Counted from the stretch's first letter, positions 1 to 8,082 are shown. The stretch is 64,000 nucleotides of DNA from Bacteroidota bacterium (GCA_020160935.1 JAIUPL010000012.1:1-64000); one strand, 5' to 3'. Notes: generated by a model from the letters alone, not told the origin. Made by a program: numbers and translations.

Positions 1-51
1 TTGTTGCTCAAAATTTTGATAGTCGAAGTCTTCTTTCTTTTTGCCTTTCAT
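1..51 (-). CDS. IS256-family-like transposase, N-terminal fragment (partial)
   Basis: An ATG at 51 on the reverse strand opens a reading frame that stays open to the window edge, giving 17 residues beginning MKGKKKEDFDYQNFEQQ. This charged start followed by an aromatic-rich short helix resembles the N-termini of IS256/Mutator-type transposases in Bacteroidota. Only the start is present, so no DDE catalytic residue can be checked. The product would mobilise the flanking insertion sequence. Confidence 0.45.
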   Translation of the reverse strand, partial: MKGKKKEDFDYQNFEQQ

Positions 52-119
52 TCTTGTCTGTGTAAATTTGGTGAAAAGTTCGTAATTTTTTCACCTGACA
101 CAGAATTTTGAACAGTCTC
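1..119 (-). mobile_element. Edge of an IS256-like insertion sequence (runs off the left end)
   Basis: The reverse strand carries the first 17 codons of a transposase-like ORF, preceded by about 68 bp ending in a candidate terminal inverted repeat near 100-119 (ACACAGAATTTTGAACAGTC). A second GTGTAAATTTGG-like copy lies at about 59-70. IS256-family ends often read into a GACAGTCTC-type terminus, which fits. The other end and the rest of the transposase are outside the window, so the family is inferred. Confidence 0.55.
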
Positions 120-193
120 CCCAAATTCGATGTTCAGGGTCCCGCTGGCTCCACGGCTTTCTACCCTTACCGCTCCCAGCGCCCCCGTTTCGG

Positions 194-226
194 AACGTCG
201 GCAGGGTTCCAAACCCTGCCGACGTT
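194..226. repeat. Short hairpin repeat, copy 1
   Basis: A perfect 15-bp stem (194-208 with 212-226) closes a 3-nt loop; the core word is CGTCGGCAGGGTT. A second copy lies at 3555-3587. Around it, 120-290 contains shuffled words also found at 1851-1881 (for example GCCGCTGGCGCTATGGCTG), so this gene-free stretch (120-328) is mostly repeat debris. Confidence 0.7.
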
Positions 227-328
227 GGGGAACGCCCGCTACTTCCGCTGGCACATGGCCGCTGGCGCTATGGCTGCTACCTCCCCAAAAAACCACCCAT
301 CAGCAATACGCCAACACCACATATTGCC

Positions 329-1621
329 TTACTTCCCAACCATCAGCCGCTCCATGCGTACGTTGCCCCCGATTTCCAGCCGAACGGTATAAACACCTGC
401 CGGATGGCCGGACAAATTCAAGGGGAAAGGCTGCCCAGCGTCCAATGCCAGTTTCTGATATAAGACAAGTTGTCCCAAGCCGTCGAATACTTCAAGAAAA
501 CCGTCGCCTTCCGGCGCTTCCGGAATCACAAGGGAAGTAATGCCCTGGGGAGCAGGATTGGGGAAAAGCCGTAATCCGGATCGCCCATCCGCCTCGTTTT
601 CCACACTGACGATGGGAGAATACACAAAACGACCATCGAAGTCTGTTTGCTTCAGGCGGTAATGGTTGGGGCCTGTAACAGGTTTTTCATCCCAAAAAGA
701 GTAGTTGTTTACCTCGTCGGTCGTACCCATACCAGGCACGAAGCCGATCTTGTTCCAGCTGCGACCGTCAGCGCTACGCTCCACCTCGAAGCCCTTGTTA
801 TTTTGTTCAGTGGCGGTATTCCATTCGAGCAGGATTTTTCCGGAGTGTGGGGTGGCATTAAAACGAACCAGTACAACCGGCATGGCCGTCGCCCTTCGAA
901 TATTGGCACCGATTTGCATGAGAACTGGAGAAGAAGGTTCCGCACCGGATACGTTCCAACTCATATTCACAGTGCCGCTACTGTTGGAGGCTCTACTGGT
1001 GGAAATGCGGTGTGCCTGGGTAGAAGAGGCAGACGTTTGGGTAGCCTCCTGGGTTTGTCCACTTCCCGCTGTTAAGGTCGGTGGTGTCGGGTACTGGCCA
1101 AAGCCGGCAACCGCATCCACTGCCATGTCGCCGGGGCTGCCGGAAACAGAAATAGAAAGATTGGATGGTGTAGTAGCGATGTCGCTTGCTAGGTTATTCA
1201 TAGGATTTGCCTGATCTACTCCCTGATAAGAAGCGGCGGTCAATCCACCATATTGAAAAAAACTCGACCAGGTTGCCACTATATTGCCGCTAACAGTAGA
1301 AGCCACTGTACCCAGAGGCAGGTACCACAGTTCTATGCGGCCGCCGCCGTTGGACACCGGGTTATCCAGCCTGGTCAGATTTTGCCCGTTGTATGTGATG
1401 GAGAAAACCGTTTGATTTTGGCTCGATCTTGCAAAAACTACCAGCAATTTGTTAGTACCTGGCGCCACATTGAACCCGGATATCGTCAGGGTACCAAAAT
1501 TCAATGCATTAGCGGCGACTGCTATGGCTACGCCATTTCCGTCGGCAATTACCTGTGCATCCAACTTTTCATGCGCACAAAAAAATAAAATAACAAGCAA
1601 AGAGGTGATTGTCTTTTTCAT
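329..1621 (-). CDS. Secreted protein with T9SS type A C-terminal sorting domain
   Basis: The product (430 aa) starts with a Sec signal peptide (residues about 1-23, MKKT start, hydrophobic core, cleavage after DAQ). A beta-rich N-terminal region of about 230 residues follows, then a fibronectin-like stretch (roughly 245-340). The last ~80 residues form a type A sorting domain: FPNPAPQG motif, a DGLGQLV strand, and a GVYTVRL strand close to the end. Such proteins cross the outer membrane through the type IX system and lose the C-terminal domain at the cell surface. The binding target of the N-terminal part is not recognisable. The gene is monocistronic, with repeat debris on both sides. Confidence 0.85.
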   Translation of the reverse strand: MKKTITSLLVILFFCAHEKLDAQVIADGNGVAIAVAANALNFGTLTISGFNVAPGTNKLLVVFARSSQNQTVFSITYNGQNLTRLDNPVSNGGGRIELWYLPLGTVASTVSGNIVATWSSFFQYGGLTAASYQGVDQANPMNNLASDIATTPSNLSISVSGSPGDMAVDAVAGFGQYPTPPTLTAGSGQTQEATQTSASSTQAHRISTSRASNSSGTVNMSWNVSGAEPSSPVLMQIGANIRRATAMPVVLVRFNATPHSGKILLEWNTATEQNNKGFEVERSADGRSWNKIGFVPGMGTTDEVNNYSFWDEKPVTGPNHYRLKQTDFDGRFVYSPIVSVENEADGRSGLRLFPNPAPQGITSLVIPEAPEGDGFLEVFDGLGQLVLYQKLALDAGQPFPLNLSGHPAGVYTVRLEIGGNVRMERLMVGK

Positions 1622-2100
1622 TAAACATTATTATGAGGTAAAAAATCAAGTTCAAAAAATAAGTTCCGGTGCAATTTGCCGCCCAACCGCTTATCCCGCT
1701 CCGTTACCATTCCCTTTTCAAAATACCGGTCCGCAGTGCCAGTGCAAAATTGCGGCGGAGGTCGAAAAACGGGGTACGCTGATGTTTCAAAAAGGTATAC
1801 TGAGGTTGCATGTTTTACCTTTACGGTGCTTTAAACGGATGCCGACCGTCGCCGCTGGCGCTATGGCTGTCTACCCTTACCTCTCCCGGCGCTGGCGCGC
1901 GGCTGTGCCGCGTGACATCTTGCAACATCTACGCTTGATAGTTTTACCATAGACCTAACTGTAATACATTTAAAAACCAACAGATATATCAGTATTTCAT
2001 CAAGTAGAAGATGTCACGCGGCATAGCCGCGTGACATCTTAACTGCTGCTGTTGGCGTCTATACTAGAATAATCTTCGAAATCGTGACTTCCGCATATTA
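1622..2100. other. Gene-free stretch with repeat fragments
   Basis: No supported gene. It holds GCCGCTGGCG and CTACCCTTAC words shared with 120-290, and one arm (about 1895-1920) of the hairpin described at 2008-2040. It lies between the divergent T9SS cargo gene and the RAYT/REP unit. Confidence 0.6.
2008..2040. repeat. Perfect 15-bp hairpin
   Basis: The stem 2008-2022 pairs perfectly with 2026-2040 around a 3-nt loop; the word is GATGTCACGCGGC. One further single arm occurs near 1897-1920. There is no T-tract, so it is not an ordinary terminator. It is probably another REP-like palindrome. Confidence 0.7.
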
Positions 2101-2101
2101 T

Positions 2102-2240
2102 GTAGTTGGCGAGGACGCCAACTACGGCCACTGGCGACTCGATAACATAGCATGATGACAACCACAAGCGCACTCTTCTGCTTTCATGACACACCGTACC
2201 GAGCCGCCAAAGGGCCATTGTTGGCGTCCTCGCCAACAAT
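2102..2240. repeat. REP pair (BIME-like), left of the RAYT gene
   Basis: Two palindromes face each other. The first (2102-2125) begins with GTAG and has a 10-bp stem with an AGGA loop. The second (2217-2240) has a 10-bp stem with a TCCT loop. The flanks (GGCCACTGGCGACTCG and GAGCCGCCAAAGGGCC) are also nearly complementary, so the whole unit can fold. The same unit is repeated at 2897-3048, on the other side of the transposase gene. Confidence 0.85.
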
Positions 2241-2316
2241 AATCACTGAATGGGTGGCCAATCGAAGGAAATGATAACAATAATTCGATACATTTGAAGT
2301 CTAATCCGCTTCAAAT

Positions 2317-2838
2317 ATGTACCACCATTATTACAACCTCTATTTCACCACTGCTACTATCCTGCAATGGAAACATCTTCTACGGAATGACGAGTTTAAA
2401 GAAATCATTATAGAATCCATGCGTTTTTTGGTTCAGGAAAAGCGGGCGGTCATATACGAATTCGTCATTATGCCAAATCATATTCATTTGATCTGGCAGA
2501 TTCCAGAACCTCACACGCTTTCAGAAGTTCAATCTGCATTGCTATCTTATACTGCGCATGAGTTCAAAAAATTGCTGAATGCAAAATATCCGGCAGCATT
2601 AAAAAAGTTTAAGGTTAACCTCAAAGACAGGGCTTACCAATTTTGGAAAAGGAGTCCGTTGTCTATTCCCATATTCTGGGATAAAGTTTTTTACCAAAAG
2701 GCAAGGTATATACACTGGAATCCTTGTACAGAAAAGTGGATGTTGGCAAAAATACCGGAAGAATACAGGTATTCATCTGCTTACAAAAGTGATCAAGGTG
2801 GTTATTGGGATTTTGTTACTGCATTTGGAAGCATTTAA
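2317..2838 (+). CDS. REP-associated tyrosine transposase (RAYT, Y1/HUH family)
   Basis: This 173-residue protein of the IS200/Y1 transposase superfamily has the HUH metal-binding motif at His55 and His57 (PNHIHLIW). A C-terminal helix holds the candidate nucleophile Tyr126 or Tyr131 (in ARYIHWNP). The family nicks single-stranded DNA at REP palindromes. Here the link is direct: REP pairs with a GTAG tetranucleotide flank the gene on both sides (2102-2240, 2897-3048). The ATG at 2317 is the only good start. Length is typical for RAYTs, and no frameshift is seen, so the enzyme may be active. It is an isolated gene with no operon partner. Confidence 0.88.
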   Translation: MYHHYYNLYFTTATILQWKHLLRNDEFKEIIIESMRFLVQEKRAVIYEFVIMPNHIHLIWQIPEPHTLSEVQSALLSYTAHEFKKLLNAKYPAALKKFKVNLKDRAYQFWKRSPLSIPIFWDKVFYQKARYIHWNPCTEKWMLAKIPEEYRYSSAYKSDQGGYWDFVTAFGSI

Positions 2839-2896
2839 ATAGAATTTATTTAATACTGTTAACGATGATATTACCCAATGAATCGGTAATAAAATT

Positions 2897-3048
2897 GTAG
2901 TTGGCGAGGACGCCAACTACGGCCACTGGCGGCTCGGTAATATTGGCAACTTCACATACATGAAACCACAGAGGCTTTCCGACGATGCCAGCACCTGGAT
3001 CAAGCCTATCAAGCCGCCAAGGCCATTGTTGGCGTCCTCGCCAACAAT
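2897..3048. repeat. REP pair (BIME-like), right of the RAYT gene
   Basis: This is the second copy of the 2102-2240 unit. It has a GTAG-starting palindrome at 2897-2920 (loop AGGA) and an inverted palindrome at 3025-3048 (loop TCCT). Both stems are identical to the left copy, while the spacer between them differs. This copy separates the RAYT gene from the Imm51-like gene. Confidence 0.85.
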
Positions 3049-3163
3049 AAACGCTAAAATGAGTGGCTTCCTGCCGCTCATCGTATCCGAGCCCAAACTT
3101 TCTTGTCCATCACAGTGCTATACCCCATTCTTCATTGTAAATTTGTCAATTAAAGCCTCTATC

Positions 3164-3529
3164 ATGAAAGAGTATAATTTCAAACCCGTCAACGCGTATC
3201 AGTTAGATTATGATGGAGAAACACATTATAACCTTCAAATAAATGCAGGAGAAGAAGGCCTGCGAGAAGCAGAAGCCTTGTTTGAGGAATATGACAATTA
3301 TCCGAATGGGCCAGGCTGGGCAGGATTGGTGCAATATATCATGGAACAAGAATGCCCGGAACTGATTTCCTGCTTTGAGTTTGATGAAGAAGGGGATACG
3401 TTTCTTGCCGATTGTCAGGAGGAAAGTAACATGATACAACTGGCATCGCTCCTTCAGGAAATCATATTGAATAAGGATCGTTTGACTTCGTATCTGAAGG
3501 AGTTGCCCGAAGAATATAAATATATGTAA
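3164..3529 (+). CDS. Imm51-like immunity protein (orphan)
   Basis: The product has 121 residues and is acidic. It begins MKEYNFKPVNAY at the ATG at 3164; an upstream in-frame start at 2960 lies inside the REP unit and is unlikely. The pattern GPGWAGLVQYI, then FEFDEEGDTFLADC, then a helical tail resembles the Imm51 family. Members of that family neutralise polymorphic or contact-dependent toxins in the cytoplasm. No toxin gene is adjacent: the neighbours are the REP unit and a DoxX gene. The immunity role is therefore inferred from family resemblance only. Such orphans often remain after toxin loss or protect against neighbouring cells. Confidence 0.55.
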   Translation: MKEYNFKPVNAYQLDYDGETHYNLQINAGEEGLREAEALFEEYDNYPNGPGWAGLVQYIMEQECPELISCFEFDEEGDTFLADCQEESNMIQLASLLQEIILNKDRLTSYLKELPEEYKYM

Positions 3530-3554
3530 CGCAACAATCCGACACGCATTTCCG

Positions 3555-3587
3555 AACGTCAGCAGGGTTCAAAACCCTGCCGACGCT
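3555..3587. repeat. Short hairpin repeat, copy 2
   Basis: This is the same palindrome as 194-226 with one change in the left arm (CGTCAGCAGGGTT against CGTCGGCAGGGTT). It sits 26 bp after the Imm51-like stop codon and just before the DoxX gene. Confidence 0.7.
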
Positions 3588-3605
3588 CTTTCCACCCACC
3601 CACTT

Positions 3606-4004
3606 ATGAACTTCACCAACGCTACCTTTCTGCTCCGGGCCGCTGTGGCCATCATTCTTCTGACACACGGCTTGCCAAGCATCTACACTGGCGATGTCAA
3701 TAATTTTGGCAATTTATTCCTCAATGAAATTGGTTTTGCGCCGTTCGGCGTGCCGCTGGCCTGGGCGATTAAATGCTCGCATATTGTAACAGCCCTGTGT
3801 TTGTTGCTGGAAAAATATGTGAAACCGATGGCTATCCTGACCATCCTTATTCTAATAGCAGGCATCGCCACCGTACATTTTAAAGAAGGCTGGTATGTCG
3901 TGGGCGGTGGCAGAAACGGTTGGGAGTACAATTTTTTACTGATCATTGCCCTGCTGACCATCATGTATCCCAATGGACTTTCGCTGACCAAGAACAAAAG
4001 GTAA
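3606..4004 (+). CDS. DoxX-family membrane protein
   Basis: The product is a 132-residue integral membrane protein with about four hydrophobic segments (roughly 8-24, 43-68, 74-92, 106-122). The N-terminal LLRAAVAIILLTHG stretch and a conserved Gly/His pattern are typical of DoxX/DoxD-like proteins. Family members have been linked to redox or thiosulfate metabolism and to membrane oxidoreductase complexes, but no partner is encoded here and the substrate is unknown. The start at ATG 3606 follows a hairpin repeat directly. It is probably transcribed alone. Confidence 0.8.
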   Translation: MNFTNATFLLRAAVAIILLTHGLPSIYTGDVNNFGNLFLNEIGFAPFGVPLAWAIKCSHIVTALCLLLEKYVKPMAILTILILIAGIATVHFKEGWYVVGGGRNGWEYNFLLIIALLTIMYPNGLSLTKNKR

Positions 4005-4031
4005 ATTCCATATTGCCCGGAAAGTAATTTT

Positions 4032-4064
4032 TTGAACGGCCGTTAAAACAGTTTCTTATATTTG
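4032..4064 (+). promoter_or_regulatory. Candidate Bacteroidota promoter
   Basis: A TTG at 4032-4034 and TATATTTG at 4057-4064 match the -33 TTG / -7 TAnnTTTG pattern with a 22-bp spacer. Transcription would start near 4071 and leave a leader of about 110 nt before the gene at 4181. Confidence 0.5.
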
Positions 4065-4180
4065 AAGCCTGAATCGCTTTCGCTCATGCACACCTGACAA
4101 GAGGACGCCCCCCGATTACCACACCCCAATAGAAAACAGTGTGAATCAATCAAATTTTTCACCACATAATTTTCCAACCA

Positions 4181-4555
4181 ATGACAACATGCAAGCGATT
4201 ACTCTTAGGCCTCATCCTGTTTATCCCGATGTGGCTGGCTGCCCAAAGCCCCGTAGGCAACTGGAAAATGTCCGTACCCGATCAGGACGGAAAAATGACA
4301 CCCCTCGCCGTGACCATTGCCGACAACGGCACCTACGCCGTGGATTTCGGAGCCGACGGAACGGTTGAAACCAGAGGCAAGTACACGCTCGACAAGGACA
4401 AATTGACCATTCAGGACACAGAAGGAACCGACTGCACCGCCCAAGGCGTGTACACAATCATGGTCGACGAAAAAAACCTGACCATGACCCGCGTCAGCGA
4501 CGGTTGTCCCAATCGGGGCGGCCCCGAGGGTGTAATGAAAATGGAGCGGGGGTGA
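4181..4555 (+). CDS. Small secreted protein, lipocalin-like fold suspected
   Basis: The product has 124 residues. Residues 1-22 are a signal peptide (basic start, LLLGLILFIPMWLA core, AAQ cleavage). The mature part is a short beta-rich protein with alternating strands (GNWKM, LAVTIADNGTY, GKYTLDKDKLTIQD) and two cysteines (in TDCTA and DGCPN). This is the pattern of lipocalin-like domains of Bacteroidota, which usually sit in the periplasm with unknown ligands. A promoter lies upstream and a strong terminator downstream, so it is a monocistronic unit. Function unknown. Confidence 0.7.
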   Translation: MTTCKRLLLGLILFIPMWLAAQSPVGNWKMSVPDQDGKMTPLAVTIADNGTYAVDFGADGTVETRGKYTLDKDKLTIQDTEGTDCTAQGVYTIMVDEKNLTMTRVSDGCPNRGGPEGVMKMERG

Positions 4556-4677
4556 TTCACCAACATCGGCATCGCTGCCCAAAAAAAATCATCGACATCA
4601 CCACCACAAGCCCCGAATTTTGACTACCTTTCGGGAACCAATCAAATGAAAACGCTCGTATCTCTCCATAGATAGAT

Positions 4678-4718
4678 ATCCCTTTTGTATTCGCGTGCGG
4701 ATGCAAAAGGGATTTTTT
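4678..4718 (+). terminator. Intrinsic terminator
   Basis: The stem ATCCCTTTTG (4678-4687) pairs with CAAAAGGGAT (4704-4713) around a 16-nt loop and is followed by a run of T to 4718. It ends the transcript of the gene at 4181 and lies about 80 bp before the next start. Confidence 0.85.
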
Positions 4719-4797
4719 ATGGCAGGTGGCGGCGTGGAATTGGATGACTCCGGGAAATCACGGCACTTCTCATTTTTTCATCAACCGATCCACTTGT

Positions 4798-6279
4798 ATG
4801 CGTCACTTTTTTCTGTTTTCGCCCCAATCAGGTACTCCTGCCATCGATGTTGCCACTGTTGTACAACGCGCCGGTCTTTCTTCCGATATTCCCGTGAGCG
4901 CCATTCAGGCCTTGCCGCCCCTGCAAAACCTGGCTCAAATGGCTGCCGACTTTCCCCCTGCACAACAGGATACGCTCCTGCGGTACTGGCAAAATCAGGT
5001 GAATTATTTCACGCCGCTGGTAAATGCTCAATTCGGCAGGTTTTTTCAGGATGCCGTAACTGCTACCAATTTTGGCATTTTGCAAAGCGCCTGGAACAGT
5101 TTTCCGGCAAAAACCGTCTGTATCACGATCCAGTCGGCCACTTTGGGCTTGCTCATCGTATATCCGCACCTTAGTATCGATGCGGATGGCCAGATCACCA
5201 GCGGTGGCCGACCGACATATGTGGAGGGCATGCAAGCCATGGCCCAGCCCGCTACGGCCGTCGCCATTTCGGATGATACGGTCGACAACCTGCAGACCTC
5301 TACGTTCAGCATCTTGAATTATATTGGTGCCGGGCTGGCGGCATCCGGCTTCCCTATTGTAGGTACCATTTTTCAGGCCCTTTTTTCCATCATTGCCACC
5401 TGGCTGAACCCGAGTTCCAATATTGTTTCCCAGATACTCACCCAAATCCAGACGATGCTGGAGCAAAACAACATCACGATTGAAACGGATTTTGCCACCG
5501 CAGCCGTGGATACCTATGTGAATTGGGAAAACATGTATTTCCAGCAGGCAGATTTTACCTTGCTGTCCGACCCGAATGCCGACAAAACGACCCAGGCCTA
5601 TGCCGATGCCATGAGCAGGGCAACGAATTTTATTACCCAGGTACACGACGATTTCATGGGTACGCCGCGCCTGTTCGATGCCGTCAACCTGATGACCGGA
5701 GATGTGGGTGTGAATGCGGCTGACCTGGATACGCCAACCGAAGCGATGTACAAGTTCGAGGCCTTCCTGTTCTTTTCCGGCTTTGTTTTGTTTTTCGGAA
5801 AACAGGGCTGGTTGTACAGCCAGCAGATCAATGGTACCAACAGCCAGACTACCCGCGACCTGGCAAATGCCGTGGCACAATACAGCACACAATACACCAA
5901 TTACGTACAGCAGATCAGCGCCTCCATACAACAGCAGATCAGCCAGCGACTGGGCAATATTTACACCTACAACAATACCGGCGGCGCTTTCTGGTCGATC
6001 AATGACAATTACAACGGCCCGCACGAAAAAAACAGCGTAGAGCCCTACAAGATGTTCGGTTACAACGGCGCCTACACGTTCAATTACTGCGGCAGCAGTG
6101 AGGAAAAAAAGGCGGAAGACTCGGCCAACAAGGCTGTTACAGAAATTGGCAACGATTTCACCAACTACATCTACAACCAGATCAACCCGAGCCCGACAGC
6201 GCAGGCAGATTTGCAACAGAAAATACAGGACTTCATTACGAATAATACCAAACTACAAAACCTCGCGACGATGTCGTAA
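4798..6279 (+). CDS. Possible alpha-helical pore-forming protein (weak Cry domain I-like resemblance)
   Basis: The product has 493 residues from the ATG at 4798; a GTG at 4726 would add 24 residues but lies right behind the terminator. No signal peptide is evident. It is largely alpha-helical. A long hydrophobic hairpin (about 170-205, with AGLAASGFPIVGTIFQALFS) is followed by amphipathic helices rich in Gln and Asn, then a second hydrophobic segment near 320-340 and a Tyr/Asn-rich tail. The Gly/Pro-rich hydrophobic hairpin followed by long helices recalls domain I of insecticidal delta-endotoxins. There are no recognisable Cry domains II or III, so the toxin reading is a guess from pattern. 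No accessory gene is nearby. Confidence 0.4.
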   Translation: MRHFFLFSPQSGTPAIDVATVVQRAGLSSDIPVSAIQALPPLQNLAQMAADFPPAQQDTLLRYWQNQVNYFTPLVNAQFGRFFQDAVTATNFGILQSAWNSFPAKTVCITIQSATLGLLIVYPHLSIDADGQITSGGRPTYVEGMQAMAQPATAVAISDDTVDNLQTSTFSILNYIGAGLAASGFPIVGTIFQALFSIIATWLNPSSNIVSQILTQIQTMLEQNNITIETDFATAAVDTYVNWENMYFQQADFTLLSDPNADKTTQAYADAMSRATNFITQVHDDFMGTPRLFDAVNLMTGDVGVNAADLDTPTEAMYKFEAFLFFSGFVLFFGKQGWLYSQQINGTNSQTTRDLANAVAQYSTQYTNYVQQISASIQQQISQRLGNIYTYNNTGGAFWSINDNYNGPHEKNSVEPYKMFGYNGAYTFNYCGSSEEKKAEDSANKAVTEIGNDFTNYIYNQINPSPTAQADLQQKIQDFITNNTKLQNLATMS

Positions 6280-6355
6280 CGAAAAACGTACAATGGCTGC
6301 CCCCCGGCCATGAAATCAGGTTTTTGGAAAAAAGAATGGACGAACAAGAAACAAT

Positions 6356-6518
6356 CGTTAGTTTCTTGTTAGCATTACCTATGTTTGAGCCGCTCTTGCC
6401 GACCTATCATTTTAGTTTCCTGCTCCCTGAGCATTTTCCCGGCACTTTGTACTACATAGGAGCCCTGCGAGACTTGGCTGCACACTACGATGGCACCCTG
6501 GATGATGAGGAGGAATGA
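6356..6518 (+). pseudogene. Decayed partial duplicate of the fabH promoter and 5' region
   Basis: Bases 6356-6443 match the fabH upstream region 8051-8139, including the TATGTTTG element (6380-6387 against 8075-8082). Bases 6462-6513 match fabH codons for residues about 59-75 (8374-8425). The intervening ~234 bp are replaced by about 18 bp. A 64-residue frame (6324-6518) runs through the fragment and ends in LAAHYDGTLDDEEE, clearly a relic of LAAHYDGTLDDVD in FabH. It is not an independent gene. Confidence 0.85.
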
Positions 6519-6567
6519 ACCTCTTATTAAAAGAAACAAAACGAGTATTTTTTCATGCAATCATGTA

Positions 6568-6575
6568 TATTTTTG
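6568..6575 (+). promoter_or_regulatory. Candidate -7 element
   Basis: TATTTTTG fits TAnnTTTG. No convincing TTG is found 17-23 bp upstream, so support is moderate. It would drive the WG-repeat gene at 6667 with a leader of about 85 nt. Confidence 0.35.
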
Positions 6576-6666
6576 CTTGGTCATAACAATGCGTGAGCGA
6601 CTGCTTCATTGCAAACCAAGGCCTTGCTGAACCCCAAAACTGCCCTAAACTTCACAGATTTTACCC

Positions 6667-7983
6667 ATGCTAAAAACTTTGGTATTCCCCTTTTTGCTGC
6701 TTTTGGCGGCATCCACCCTTACTGCTCAGGCATCAGCCTACAATGACCTTGTGCGACAGGCCGAGCGCATGCACGCCAACGAACGGAACTACAAAGGCGC
6801 CCTGGCTAAATACCAGGAAGCCTTTGCGCTGCAATCGCCTTTGGCAAAAGACTTGTACAATGCATCATGTTCGGCTACGCTCAGTGGCGATATCGACCAG
6901 GGGTTCGGCTTGCTCAAAAAAGCCATTGAATCTGGCTGGTCGGACGAAATTACCATGAAAATGGATCGCGATATGAAGTCGCTGCGCGCTCAAACGGCGC
7001 GCTGGGATGAAATGATTGCGTTGATGCGAAAGAAAGCAGAAGAATTAAAGACAGCACAAGCCAGTTTGAAATCTGCGGGCATTTCTTCAGATGATGCGCC
7101 AAAATTGCTGGCGCCATTTTTTTCAAACGAGCACTGGGGCGTGATGCGCCGCGACAATCAGGCGGAAGTCATGCCTGCCATTTTCGATTTACCGCCATTT
7201 TTTGGAAATGTTGTGCTGGCTCGTTTCCGCAATCAGTGGTACAAGATGGATTTCAGCACGGGTGCCGCTCAGGGCTATTATCCCCCTACCCCATCCCTGT
7301 CATCGCCTATTTTTGATCGCCCGGTGGCGCCCAATGCCCAATCGCCAGCCCAAGGGTTTGTAGTCGACTCCACCGGCCGCCTCCAGGACCGTGCCGACCT
7401 GTATGCTGCTTTTTCGCTCGTCAAATACGTAAAAACAAGTGGCTTGCCTGCCCAATACTGGGCTGTGGTCAAATTCAAATCGACCAACAAATGGGGTGTA
7501 ATAGATGCAGCAGGCGCCCCGTTGCCTGGCACAAAGGCAGATTTCACCAGCCTTGAAGTTTGCAACTCCGCCTCTCCGATTTTTGAAGAGAAGACACCGG
7601 CTGAACAGGTGCTTGTGTATCAAAAAGCGAATGGCGAGCGCGGTTTGCTCGATTTTGCAGGCAAAAGCCATCTTGTAAAAGGATTTGACAGCGCGGCGCT
7701 CCTGTCCCTTGAAATGTCGGCCAAATCCGGCGGGCGCACGTTTTTGAAATTCAGTAAAAACAACAAATGGGGCGTCATAGGCCGCAAGCCTGGCAGCACG
7801 CAATGGATAGTGTTGATCGAGCCTCGGTTCTCCGATATTTCTGGTTACGGGTATGGTTTTACAGGCAGTTTCGATGAAAATAATACGGAGTCGTACCAAC
7901 CGCAGGAATATCTGTTCAGAGTACGTGAGGGCAATGAAGAGTATTGTGTCGATCTCCAGGGGAAAGCCTATCGGCGAAAGTAA
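6667..7983 (+). CDS. Secreted WG-repeat protein with TPR-like N-terminus
   Basis: The product has 438 residues. A signal peptide spans about 1-20 (hydrophobic core, TAQ). The N-terminal third looks like a short tetratricopeptide region (YNDLVRQAERM, GALAKYQEAF, DLYNASCSATL). The C-terminal two thirds contain WG-type repeats: HWGVMRRDNQ, KWGVIDAAGAPLPG and KWGVIGRKPG, spaced by 60-150 residues. WG repeats form beta-propeller-like blades in periplasmic or surface proteins of unknown function. The gene lies between fabH and its decayed duplicate, so the duplication event spanned or flanked it. Confidence 0.75.
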   Translation: MLKTLVFPFLLLLAASTLTAQASAYNDLVRQAERMHANERNYKGALAKYQEAFALQSPLAKDLYNASCSATLSGDIDQGFGLLKKAIESGWSDEITMKMDRDMKSLRAQTARWDEMIALMRKKAEELKTAQASLKSAGISSDDAPKLLAPFFSNEHWGVMRRDNQAEVMPAIFDLPPFFGNVVLARFRNQWYKMDFSTGAAQGYYPPTPSLSSPIFDRPVAPNAQSPAQGFVVDSTGRLQDRADLYAAFSLVKYVKTSGLPAQYWAVVKFKSTNKWGVIDAAGAPLPGTKADFTSLEVCNSASPIFEEKTPAEQVLVYQKANGERGLLDFAGKSHLVKGFDSAALLSLEMSAKSGGRTFLKFSKNNKWGVIGRKPGSTQWIVLIEPRFSDISGYGYGFTGSFDENNTESYQPQEYLFRVREGNEEYCVDLQGKAYRRK

Positions 7984-8074
7984 TATTGGCGATACAAGCG
8001 AGGCTGTGAACCGCGCCTATGTTGCCAATATCCTCATCTGCTCAAATAATCGGTAGTTTCTTGTTACAATTAAT

Positions 8075-8082
8075 TATGTTTG
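8075..8082 (+). promoter_or_regulatory. Candidate -7 element of fabH
   Basis: TATGTTTG matches TAnnTTTG and is conserved in the decayed duplicate at 6380-6387, where surrounding bases have drifted. A TTG at 8061 is too close to be the usual -33 element. It predicts a leader of about 115 nt before the fabH start. Confidence 0.45.

Noticed and set aside
4828-6216. 462-residue minus-strand ORF
   Set aside because: Shadow of the plus-strand gene at 4798; low-complexity Val/Ile/Gly composition and no family pattern.
6324-6518. 64-residue small gene
   Set aside because: Its sequence is explained by the decayed fabH duplicate; not an independent coding gene.
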